Source: Pseudomonadota bacterium
GTDB lineage: Bacteria > Pseudomonadota > Gammaproteobacteria > Pseudomonadales > Azotimanducaceae
DNA length: 5,985 nucleotides
Assembly: GCA_027622495.1 (NCBI GenBank)
Contig: JAQBYL010000271.1
Span: 1 to 5,985 of the forward strand
Reading direction: 5' to 3'
In this document: one piece after another, positions 1 through 5,966 of the stretch
How positions within the stretch are numbered: position 1 is the first letter of the stretch
How the letters are laid out: every line of letters starts with the position of its first letter
Translations under genes and position numbers: made by a program
The notes under the pieces: generated by a model
Seen by the model: only the letters and a program-made list of their open reading frames with translations
Database searches by the model: none
What the model was told of the DNA's origin: nothing

Positions 1-1
1 C

Positions 2-178
2 GACTCGTTCATCGACGAACTGCTGATCAAAGGTGTCGTAACGGTACATAAGTCAGATTCAACCTGTATTTCCGGACGCGCCGCACCTTATCACCGCCCA
101 TACACACAGAAAAGAATGTTCTTGATCTGTGGATATAACCTGACTGACGGTGAGAAGCAGTGCCTGGAGCACGTCTAA
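2..178 (+). CDS. Possible 3' end of an unidentified gene running in from the left edge (doubtful)
   Basis: One frame is open from base 2 to a TAA at 176-178, giving 58 residues with no start inside the window that would explain it. The first residues (DSFIDELLIKGVVTV) look like ordinary protein. The rest is rich in His, Tyr, Cys and Lys and resembles no family I know. The other two forward frames close early (stops at 24-26 and 49-51), so this one is the only candidate for a gene entering from the left. A hairpin (169-192) lies over the stop codon, which fits a gene end but is also compatible with a purely non-coding region. An open stretch of this length can occur by chance, so the call is weak. 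The sequence to the left of the window would settle it. Confidence 0.2.
   Translation, partial: DSFIDELLIKGVVTVHKSDSTCISGRAAPYHRPYTQKRMFLICGYNLTDGEKQCLEHV
105..131. repeat. Imperfect inverted repeat (hairpin or operator-like)
   Basis: CACAGA (105-110) pairs with TCTGTG (126-131). Inside it, AAGAA (112-116) pairs with TTCTT (119-123) around a TG centre, leaving one unpaired base on the left and two on the right. This makes 11 pairs in 27 bases. It matches no operator consensus I know and no T-tract follows, so it is not an intrinsic terminator. The role is unknown. Confidence 0.4.
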
Positions 179-192
179 CGAGAGTTACGTGC
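169..192 (+). other. Nine-pair RNA hairpin with GAGA tetraloop
   Basis: GCACG (169-173) pairs with CGTGC (188-192), and TAAC (176-179) pairs with GTTA (184-187). They enclose the loop GAGA (180-183), and TC (174-175) bulges on the left. GAGA belongs to the stable GNRA tetraloop class, which favours a structure formed in RNA from the + strand. No U-tract follows, so it is not a standard intrinsic terminator. It covers the TAA that closes the open frame from the left edge, so it may be a 3'-end stabiliser, a rho-dependent end or part of an unknown RNA. Confidence 0.4.
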
Positions 193-301
193 ACTTGCGC
201 TGATTGTGATGATCGGCCGCGTTACGGTAAACTCCCGCCGCCTTTAGTATTTGAGCCTTTAAAAGATGTCAGCTGACGAACAAGTGAACCAGGATGAAAC
301 C
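179..301. other. Non-coding stretch before the microprotein
   Basis: I see no gene, tRNA or known RNA motif here. The best promoter-like pair on the + strand is TTACGG (222-227) and TAGTAT (245-250) with a 17-base spacer. The -10 matches the sigma-70 consensus at 4 of 6 positions and the -35 is poor, so this is only a weak candidate for the microprotein promoter. Confidence 0.3.
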
Positions 302-415
302 ATGTATGAGAAAGATCAGCGCGCCGACGCGATTGCGGTGCTGATTGTCTTTGCGATGCTGGTTGCCTTTGCTGTTCACTACATATCCGACTGGACCTTC
401 GATATCGGTCTGTAG
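302..415 (+). CDS. Probable single-span membrane microprotein, 37 aa, unknown function
   Basis: The reading frame encodes 37 residues: a charged N-terminus (MYEKDQRADA), one hydrophobic segment at about residues 10-28 (rich in A, V, I, L and F) and a short tail with SDW and a C-terminal DIGL. I see no signal-peptide cleavage site and no cysteine, and I do not recognise the family. The start at 302 is chosen because AGGA (291-294) sits 7 bases upstream, a good Shine-Dalgarno. An in-frame ATG at 266 would give 49 residues (prefix MSADEQVNQDET) but has no clear ribosome binding site; a stop at 260-262 excludes anything earlier. The gene converges on metH, with the two stop codons 15 bases apart. 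The well-placed ribosome binding site and clean membrane segment favour a real gene. With so short a frame and no homology check, chance is not excluded. Confidence 0.5.
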   Translation: MYEKDQRADAIAVLIVFAMLVAFAVHYISDWTFDIGL

Positions 416-437
416 ACCATGGTTGACCGGTCAGCCA
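407..437. terminator. Two adjacent inverted repeats at the convergent junction, possible bidirectional 3'-end signal
   Basis: The first repeat (407-418) has arms GGTCT and AGACC around GT and contains the microprotein stop codon (413-415). The second (420-437) is TGGTTGACCGGTCAGCCA, a palindrome broken only at one symmetric position that can still form a G-U pair in + strand RNA. Its core TGACCGGTCA is perfect, and it contains the metH stop codon (431-433 read on the minus strand). No T-tract follows on either strand, so this is not a classical intrinsic terminator. The role in ending or protecting both transcripts is inferred from position. Confidence 0.35.
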
Positions 438-3400
438 AGGATCGGTCGCAGCAGTCTAAGTGCCTTCTCTTCATCGATCCCCTTGCGCTTCGCATAGTCC
501 GACATCTGCTTTTTGTCGATTTGTCCAACACCGAAGTAGGTAGCTTCAGGATGCGCAAAGTACCAGCCACTCACTGAGGCTGCAGGCAGCATGGCAAAGT
601 GATCCGTCAGGGATATGCCGGTTGCGTTTTCCACGTCGAGCAGCCTGAAGAGCGTCTCTTTTTCCGAATGTTCAGGGCAGGCAGGGTAGCCGGGAGCGGG
701 TCGGATGCCGCGATAGGCCTCCTTGATGAGCGCTTGTGCATCGAGGCTTTCCTCACTTGCGTAACCCCAGTGGTCTTTTCTCACCAGAAGATGCAGATAC
801 TCGGCGAATGCTTCCGCCAACCGGTCTGCGAGCGCTTTGATCATGATGGAGTTGTAGTCATCCCCGGTGTGGTGAGAAAGGGCGTCGTCGATGCCGATTC
901 CTGCTGTTACCGCAAATCCACCGAGATAGTCTCCCTGCGGGGCGATGTAGTCTGCCAGGCACTGGTAGCCGCGTCGCGCACCGGCTGGTTTTTTACGCTG
1001 CTGGCGCAGGTGATGCAGTTGCGCAAGTGGCTGGGTGCGTTCCTGATCCCCATACAGCGTCAGGTCATCCGCACCGGATCGATTGCACGGCCACAAACCA
1101 AACACAGCGCGGGCTTTCAGCTCACCGTAGGTGATCAGCTCCTGGAGCATGGTTTGTGCATCGGCAAAGAGTGCGGTCGCGCTCTCACCGACCACCTCAT
1201 CTTTGAGTATTTCCGGATATTTGCCCGCCAGTTCCCAGGTCATGAAGAACGGCGTCCAATCGATGTAGTCAACCAGATCGGCGATCGGTACTTCCAGACG
1301 GTGAACGCCAGGTTTTGCCGGAACTGGAGGCGTGTATGCACACCAGTCAATCTTTGTGCCGTTAGCTCGAGCCTCTTCCAGGCTGAGGAATTCAACCCGT
1401 CCCTGGCGTGCCAGTGTTCGATCACGGACTTCGCGGTACTCTTCTTTCAGTTGCGCGGCATAAGCTTCCCGTTGGTGATCGGTCAGAAGTTGGCCCGCGA
1501 CATTCACCGCACGTGACGCATCCGGCACATACACTGTTGGGCCCCGGTCATATGCAGGTTCAATTTTAACCGCCGTGTGCGCTTTTGATGTAGTGGCACC
1601 ACCGATGAGCAACGGTGTAGTAAATTTCTGGCGTTGCATTTCTGCGGCCACAGTGACCATTTCGTCAAGCGACGGGGTAATAAGACCGGAAAGACCAATC
1701 AGATCGGCGTTCACCTTTTTTGCTGTTTCCAGAATCTTGTCGTAAGGCACCATCACCCCGAGATCGATGATTTCGTAGTTGTTGCATTGCAGAACAACAC
1801 CGACGATGTTCTTGCCGATATCGTGTACATCGCCTTTCACAGTGGCCATGACCACTGTGCCCTTGGTGCGCTGACCAGGACCTTTCTCTGCTTCGATAAA
1901 GGGTGTGAGATGGCCGACAGCCTGCTTCATCACCCGGGCACTTTTAACGACCTGGGGCAGGAACATCTTGCCTGCACCAAAAAGCCCCCCCACGACGTTC
2001 ATGCCGTCCATTAATGGTCCTTCAATGACTTCGATCGGTCGTGTGGCGTTTTGTCGGGCCTCTTCGGTGTCTTCGATGATGTATTGGGTAATACCTTTGA
2101 CCAGCGCATGTTCCAGGCGTTTGTTAACCGGCAGACTGCGCCATTCGGTGTCTGTCTGCTTTCGTTGGCTGCTGCCTGACTGGTACTGGTCGGCGGCATC
2201 GAGAAGGCGCTCGGTTGCGTCTTCGCGGCGGTTGAGCACCAGGTCTTCGACCAGATTGCGCAGGGCTTCGGGTATTTCTTCGTATATGCCCAGTTGACCG
2301 GCGTTAACGATGCCCATGGTCAAGCCAGCCTTGATGGCGTGGTACAGAAAGACTGTATGTATCGCTTCGCGGATCTGGTTGTTGCCGCGGAAGGCAAACG
2401 ACACATTACTCACGCCCCCGGAGATTTTAGCGCCGGGCAGGTTAGTTTTGATCCAGCTGCACGCCTGGATGAAATCAACCGCATAGTTGCGGTGCTCGTC
2501 GATGCCGGTGCCGATGGCAAAAATATTCGGGTCAAAAATGATGTCTTCGGCCGGAAAGGCGAGTTGCTCGGTAAGGATCTGATAGGACCGTTGGCAGATC
2601 CGGGTCTTGCGCTCAAACGTGTCTGCCTGGCCCTTTTCGTCGAAGGCCATGATGACCACCGCGGCACCATAGTCGCGGCAGCGTCGGGCAACTTTGATGA
2701 ATGCCTCTTCGCCTTCCTTGAGGCTGATTGAATTAACAACGGCCTTACCTTGAATGCAGCGCAGACCGGCTTCGATGATTTCCCATTTGCTCGAGTCCAC
2801 CATGATCGGAACACGGGAGATGTCTGGTTCACTGGCAATCAACTTCAGGAAGCGAACCATGGCACCCTGCGAGTCGAGCATGCCTTCATCCATGTTGATG
2901 TCGATAATCTGCGCACCGTTCTCAACCTGTTCACGTGCCACATCCAGGGCAGTGTCGTAGTCTTCTTCTCTGATCAGCCTGGCAAACTTGGCTGAACCGG
3001 TGACGTTGGTTCGCTCGCCGACGTTAACGAACAGACTGTTCTCGTCAAGGTTAAGGGGTTCGAGCCCACTCAGATGCAGGTTGCCACGCACACCGCGGTG
3101 CGAACGCGGGCGAACCCCTGCAACGGCTTCACGGATGGCGGCAATATGGTCGGGTGTGGTCCCGCAGCAGCCGCCCACCAGATTGACAAGCCCGTTGGCC
3201 GCGAACTCACCGATGACACCCGACATGGTTTCGGGTGTTTCGTCATAGCCACCAAATTCGTTGGGCAGGCCGGCATTCGGATGCACGCTGACCAGAGTGG
3301 TTGCAACCCGGGCCAGCTCCGAAACGTAGGGCCTCAGTTGTTCGGCTCCCAGCGCACAGTTGAACCCGACCAGCAGCGGATCGGCGTGAGCAATCGAATG

Positions 3401-4087
3401 CCAGAACGCTTCGCAGGTCTGGCCGGAGAGAGTGCGCCCACTGGCATCGGTGATGGTCCCGGAGACCATCAGCGGAATGCGCTCACCGAGTTCAACCTCC
3501 AGCTGACGGATCGCATAGATGGCGGCTTTGGCATTGAGCGTATCGAATATGGTTTCCAGCAGAATCAGGTCAGCACCGCCATCGATCAGGCCGCGGGCTG
3601 CTTCGGTGTAGGAGTCTGCCAGGGTGGCAAAATCCACGTTCCTAAACCCAGGGTCGTTTACGTCCGGTGAAATACTGGCGGTTCGATTGGTGGGCCCGAT
3701 GGACCCGGCAACGTATTTGACAGACTCACCCGGATGCTGGTCGACACAGGATCGGGCGATCGCGGCGGCCGCTTTGTTCATCTCGTAGGCATAGGTCTGC
3801 AGATCGTAATCTGCCTGCGACACGGCGGTTGCGGTAAAGCTGTTGGTTTTGATGATGTCCGCACCTGCGTCGAGGTAGGCATTGTGGGCGTCCCTGATCA
3901 GGTGCGGCTGGCTCAGGCAAAGAACGTCGTAGTTGCCCTGCAGAGGCTTTGTGTGATCGCGAAATCGCGCGCCGCGATAATCGGCTTCGCCCAGACCATG
4001 GGCTTGCAGCAGGGTGCCGTAGGCTCCATCCAGAATCATGATGCGTTTGCTTAAGGTTAAGCGAAGCGCGTCGAGTGTGCGGCTCAT
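431..4087 (-). CDS. metH: Cobalamin-dependent methionine synthase MetH
   Basis: This cytosolic enzyme (EC 2.1.1.13) moves the methyl group of 5-methyltetrahydrofolate to homocysteine through methylcobalamin. It has 1218 residues; the E. coli enzyme has 1227. The homocysteine domain (about 1-325) holds the zinc ligands C244, C307 and C308. The methyltetrahydrofolate domain (about 350-620) opens with GERTNVTGSAKF and includes DINMDEGMLDS. The B12 cap helices (about 650-735) lead to the B12-binding domain, with the D753-x-H755-x-x-G758 motif (H755 is the lower axial cobalt ligand) and S806. The C-terminal SAM-dependent reactivation domain (about 900-1218) has RPAPGYPACP (R1129) and SGWYFAHP. The frame is unbroken. 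A GAGGA ribosome binding site lies 6 bases before the ATG. Residue 701 is Gly where relatives normally have Asp. The gene is divergent from nfuA, with a MetR-type site about 104 bases upstream. No cobalamin or SAH riboswitch signature was seen in the leader. Confidence 0.98.
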   Translation of the reverse strand: MSRTLDALRLTLSKRIMILDGAYGTLLQAHGLGEADYRGARFRDHTKPLQGNYDVLCLSQPHLIRDAHNAYLDAGADIIKTNSFTATAVSQADYDLQTYAYEMNKAAAAIARSCVDQHPGESVKYVAGSIGPTNRTASISPDVNDPGFRNVDFATLADSYTEAARGLIDGGADLILLETIFDTLNAKAAIYAIRQLEVELGERIPLMVSGTITDASGRTLSGQTCEAFWHSIAHADPLLVGFNCALGAEQLRPYVSELARVATTLVSVHPNAGLPNEFGGYDETPETMSGVIGEFAANGLVNLVGGCCGTTPDHIAAIREAVAGVRPRSHRGVRGNLHLSGLEPLNLDENSLFVNVGERTNVTGSAKFARLIREEDYDTALDVAREQVENGAQIIDINMDEGMLDSQGAMVRFLKLIASEPDISRVPIMVDSSKWEIIEAGLRCIQGKAVVNSISLKEGEEAFIKVARRCRDYGAAVVIMAFDEKGQADTFERKTRICQRSYQILTEQLAFPAEDIIFDPNIFAIGTGIDEHRNYAVDFIQACSWIKTNLPGAKISGGVSNVSFAFRGNNQIREAIHTVFLYHAIKAGLTMGIVNAGQLGIYEEIPEALRNLVEDLVLNRREDATERLLDAADQYQSGSSQRKQTDTEWRSLPVNKRLEHALVKGITQYIIEDTEEARQNATRPIEVIEGPLMDGMNVVGGLFGAGKMFLPQVVKSARVMKQAVGHLTPFIEAEKGPGQRTKGTVVMATVKGDVHDIGKNIVGVVLQCNNYEIIDLGVMVPYDKILETAKKVNADLIGLSGLITPSLDEMVTVAAEMQRQKFTTPLLIGGATTSKAHTAVKIEPAYDRGPTVYVPDASRAVNVAGQLLTDHQREAYAAQLKEEYREVRDRTLARQGRVEFLSLEEARANGTKIDWCAYTPPVPAKPGVHRLEVPIADLVDYIDWTPFFMTWELAGKYPEILKDEVVGESATALFADAQTMLQELITYGELKARAVFGLWPCNRSGADDLTLYGDQERTQPLAQLHHLRQQRKKPAGARRGYQCLADYIAPQGDYLGGFAVTAGIGIDDALSHHTGDDYNSIMIKALADRLAEAFAEYLHLLVRKDHWGYASEESLDAQALIKEAYRGIRPAPGYPACPEHSEKETLFRLLDVENATGISLTDHFAMLPAASVSGWYFAHPEATYFGVGQIDKKQMSDYAKRKGIDEEKALRLLRPILG

Positions 4088-4093
4088 CGAAGG

Positions 4094-4099
4094 TCCTCA
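4094..4099 (-). promoter_or_regulatory. metH ribosome binding site
   Basis: On the minus strand this reads TGAGGA, a strong Shine-Dalgarno 6 bases before the metH ATG, and it supports the chosen start. The same hexamer stands before the aroF-like gene (5961-5966). I found no convincing sigma-70 promoter for metH between here and the MetR-type site; AT-rich stretches at about 4126-4134 and 4141-4146 lack a matching -35. Confidence 0.7.
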
Positions 4100-4190
4100 G
4101 GGTGGGCCAGCAGGAGCGTGACCGGAATATTTGACCCGCAAGTTTAGTGCCTTAGGGAGGCAACGGTGTTGAAGGTGTCTCGCAAGTTTT

Positions 4191-4203
4191 TGAATCAGAT
4201 TCA
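4191..4203. promoter_or_regulatory. MetR-type binding site (TGAA-N5-TTCA)
   Basis: The sequence TGAATCAGATTCA matches the MetR consensus TGAA-N5-TTCA exactly and is a perfect palindrome with 6-base arms around a central A. MetR is a LysR-type activator that uses homocysteine as co-effector and controls metE, metH and related genes in enteric bacteria. The site lies 104 bases upstream of the metH ATG, a sensible place for an activator, and 16 bases upstream of the nfuA -35. The target assignment is inferred, and no metR gene is in the window. Confidence 0.6.
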
Positions 4204-4219
4204 TACTGAGAGACGTTTG

Positions 4220-4249
4220 TTGAACATCTGCGGGGGGGATTGCTACTAT
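4220..4249 (+). promoter_or_regulatory. nfuA promoter, sigma-70 type with extended -10
   Basis: TTGAAC (4220-4225, 4 of 6) and TACTAT (4244-4249, 4 of 6) are separated by 18 bases. TGC just before the -10 supplies the TGn extended element. Transcription should begin near 4256, giving a leader of about 25 bases. The spacer contains a run of seven G (4232-4238). The IscR-type operator overlaps the end of the -10 and the predicted start point, as expected for repression. Confidence 0.6.
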
Positions 4250-4272
4250 ACCCGACTAATTTAGTCGGGAAT
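4248..4272. promoter_or_regulatory. Type 1 IscR operator of nfuA
   Basis: The site matches 24 of 25 positions of the E. coli type 1 IscR consensus (ATASYYGACT, RWWWY, AGTCRRSTAT); the one mismatch is A at 4270. The core is a perfect inverted repeat, CCCGACTA (4251-4258) and TAGTCGGG (4262-4269), around ATT. Type 1 sites are bound by [2Fe-2S]-IscR, and in E. coli nfuA is among the genes repressed this way together with iscRSUA and erpA. Position over the -10 and start point argues for repression when clusters are plentiful. No iscR gene is in the window. Confidence 0.85.
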
Positions 4273-4280
4273 TTGCGTAA

Positions 4281-4862
4281 ATGATCGAGATCTCCGAAGC
4301 AGCCCAGAATTATCTGCGCGACCTGCTCGCCAAGCAGGAAGGGGAAGAAGTAGGCATTCGCGTGTTCGTTGCCCAGCCTGGCACCCCACATGCCGAGACC
4401 TGTATCGCCTATTGCCGCAAAGGCGAGGAGCAGGAGGGCGACATACCGGTTGCTTACGAGGGCTTTAAAGCCTGGTTTGAAGGTCGCAGCGAAAAGTATC
4501 TGATTGAGGCGGTTGTCGATTTTCAACAGGACAAGATGGGCGGTCAGTTGACCATCAAAGCACCGAATGCGCGGGTTCCCAATGTTGATGTCGATTCACC
4601 CATGGAAGATCGCATCAACTATGTTCTGTATAACGAAATCAACCCGGGCCTTGCGTCGCACGGTGGCATGGTGACGTTGCTCGAGATCGTCGAAGACAAT
4701 ATCGCTGTGCTGCAGTTCGGCGGGGGTTGCCAGGGGTGTTCAGCGGTCGACATCACCCTGAAAAACGGCGTTGAAAAAACCCTGATGGAGCAGATCCCCG
4801 ATCTTGGCGGCATCCGCGATGCCACCGATCATAGCGAGACTGAGAACGCTTACTATCAGTAA
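4281..4862 (+). CDS. nfuA: Fe-S biogenesis protein NfuA
   Basis: NfuA is a cytosolic carrier that receives Fe-S clusters from the assembly machinery and delivers them to client proteins, mainly [4Fe-4S] enzymes, especially under oxidative stress or iron shortage. The protein has 193 residues (191 in E. coli). Residues 1 to about 95 form the degenerate A-type (IscA-like) domain, seen in RVFVAQPGTPHAETC and QLTIKAPNA. It keeps C41 and C45, which correspond to non-essential cysteines in E. coli. Residues about 108-185 form the Nfu domain with NPGLASHGG and the cluster-binding C150-x-x-C153 in FGGGCQGCS; the cluster is held between two subunits. The start gives the typical N-terminus MIEISEAAQ. 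The ribosome binding site is weak: GGGA (4267-4270), inside the right arm of the IscR operator, is the best candidate. The gene appears monocistronic, with its own promoter and a convergent neighbour 23 bases downstream. Confidence 0.97.
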   Translation: MIEISEAAQNYLRDLLAKQEGEEVGIRVFVAQPGTPHAETCIAYCRKGEEQEGDIPVAYEGFKAWFEGRSEKYLIEAVVDFQQDKMGGQLTIKAPNARVPNVDVDSPMEDRINYVLYNEINPGLASHGGMVTLLEIVEDNIAVLQFGGGCQGCSAVDITLKNGVEKTLMEQIPDLGGIRDATDHSETENAYYQ

Positions 4863-4877
4863 CACCCCCTTATCTTA

Positions 4878-4900
4878 AGACGGCTTCAAGCCGCCGTTCT
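4878..4900 (-). terminator. Hairpin over the aroF-like stop codon, possible shared terminator
   Basis: Two alternative stems are possible. CGGCT (4881-4885) can pair with AGCCG (4889-4893) around a three-base loop. ACGGC (4880-4884) can pair with GCCGT (4893-4897) around eight bases. The aroF-like stop codon (4886-4888) lies inside. On the minus strand the first stem is followed by TCTTAAGAT, a poor T-tract, and on the + strand there is none. It is the only hairpin seen in the 23-base gap between nfuA and the aroF-like gene and may serve both, weakly. Confidence 0.4.
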
Positions 4901-5956
4901 GGTGGGCAGACAGGCGCGCAGAGTGTCTGCCAGTTCGCACAACAGATCCTCGGTGGTTGACCAGCCCATGCAGGCGTCGGTGATCGATACACCGTAGCGC
5001 AGGTCGTTGGTCCCGCTATTCATTTTTTGAGCCCCTTCAAAAAGGTGGCTTTCCATCATCAGACCGACAATTGATTGATTTCCCTGACGGATCTGATCAA
5101 TCACATCGCGCGCCACCAGCGGCTGACGATTGTGATCCTTGTCGGAATTTGCATGGCTGCAATCCACCATGATTGCCAGGGGCAGATGGTGATCGAGCAA
5201 CGCTGCTTCGCATCTGGCGACGTGTTGCGCGCTGTAGTTCGCGCCGTTGCTTCCGCCGCGAAGCACCACATGCGAATGTGGATTCCCCTTTGTGTGAATC
5301 ACAGCGACCTGACCAGATGGATTGATACCCAGAAATCTGTGTGGGTGCGCAACCGACTGTAGTGCATTGATGGCGACCTCCAGTGATCCGTCGGTCCCAT
5401 TCTTGAACCCAACAGGTGAGCTCAAGCCAGACGCCATTTCCCGATGTGTCTGTGATTCTGTTGTGCGAGCGCCGATCGCGGACCAGGAAATCAGATCCTG
5501 CAGGTACTGCGGTGTGATCGGATCAAGGGCTTCGGTGCTCAGTGGCAAACCCATTTCGGCCAGATCAAGCAGCAATTTGCGGGCCATGCTCAGGCCACGG
5601 GTAATATCGAAACTGTCATCCAGATCCGGGTCGTTGATCATGCCTTTCCAGCCGGTTGTGGTACGTGGCTTTTCAAAATAGGCACGCATGACGAGTAACA
5701 GGGAATCTCCCACAACGTCGGCCAGGTCACGCAATCTGCCTGCGTACTCCATTGCGGCCCTGGGATCGTGGATCGAACAGGGTCCAACCACCACGAGCAG
5801 GCGATGATCTTCTCTGGCCAGAATGCGTCGAATTGCTGAACGCCCGGCGCGAACTGACTCTCGAGCCTTCTCAGAGATCGGGAAGCGAGCTTTCAAAGCT
5901 TCGGGTGTGATCAACACTTCGCTGGTCTCGATGTTCAGATTTTCAAGTTGCGACAT
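4886..5956 (-). CDS. aroF: 3-deoxy-7-phosphoheptulonate (DAHP) synthase, class I-alpha, AroF-like
   Basis: This cytosolic enzyme (EC 2.5.1.54) joins phosphoenolpyruvate and erythrose 4-phosphate to make DAHP, the first step of the shikimate pathway. The protein is 356 residues, normal for the AroF/AroG/AroH family. All four metal ligands are visible by comparison with E. coli AroG: C60 (GPCSIHD), H268 (DCSHANS), E302 (MMESHL) and D327 (SITDAC). Phosphoenolpyruvate-binding residues R91, K96, R164, K185 and R233 are also present. The segment STEALDPITPQYLQDL and the following GARTTESQTHREMASGLS resemble E. coli AroF more than AroH, so tyrosine-type inhibition is plausible but not proven; the isoform is an inference. 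On the minus strand GAGGA ends 4 bases before the ATG, rather close, and MSQLENLNIETSEVLITPEAL is a normal N-terminus. The promoter lies beyond the window edge, since only 29 bases remain upstream. Confidence 0.95.
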   Translation of the reverse strand: MSQLENLNIETSEVLITPEALKARFPISEKARESVRAGRSAIRRILAREDHRLLVVVGPCSIHDPRAAMEYAGRLRDLADVVGDSLLLVMRAYFEKPRTTTGWKGMINDPDLDDSFDITRGLSMARKLLLDLAEMGLPLSTEALDPITPQYLQDLISWSAIGARTTESQTHREMASGLSSPVGFKNGTDGSLEVAINALQSVAHPHRFLGINPSGQVAVIHTKGNPHSHVVLRGGSNGANYSAQHVARCEAALLDHHLPLAIMVDCSHANSDKDHNRQPLVARDVIDQIRQGNQSIVGLMMESHLFEGAQKMNSGTNDLRYGVSITDACMGWSTTEDLLCELADTLRACLPTRTAA

Positions 5957-5960
5957 GATG

Positions 5961-5966
5961 TCCTCA
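5961..5966 (-). promoter_or_regulatory. Ribosome binding site of the aroF-like gene
   Basis: On the minus strand this reads TGAGGA, four bases before the ATG. The spacing is short but usable, and the site supports the annotated start. No promoter or leader peptide can be judged in the 19 bases beyond it. Confidence 0.55.

Noticed and set aside
50..75. T-arm-like stretch on the minus strand suggesting a tRNA
   Set aside because: The loop does not fit the TTCRANNC pattern, and no acceptor stem, anticodon arm or D arm could be folded around it.
599..1516. Long + strand open frame (305 codons) opposite metH
   Set aside because: It is antisense to a well-conserved part of MetH (the reactivation domain), has no recognisable domain and shows a composition expected from the reverse of a real gene.
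3074..3670. + strand open frame of 198 codons opposite the homocysteine domain of MetH
   Set aside because: It lies wholly within the metH coding sequence, has no recognisable family and is best explained as a shadow of the real gene.
4088..4190. Possible cobalamin or SAH riboswitch in the metH leader
   Set aside because: No B12-box-like sequence and no SAH riboswitch core pattern could be found on the minus strand, and the leader is short.
4211..4218. AGACGTTT, 7 of 8 match to a MetJ box
   Set aside because: MetJ needs at least two adjacent boxes, and the flanking octamers do not match. MetJ is also largely limited to enteric bacteria and their relatives.
4218..4226. Small palindrome TGTTGAACA over the nfuA -35
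   Set aside because: Only four-base arms; short enough to be chance and partly imposed by the -35 hexamer.
4152..4526. Minus-strand open frame over the start of nfuA and its promoter
   Set aside because: It overlaps the IscR operator, the promoter and the conserved NfuA N-terminus, and its translation resembles no known protein.
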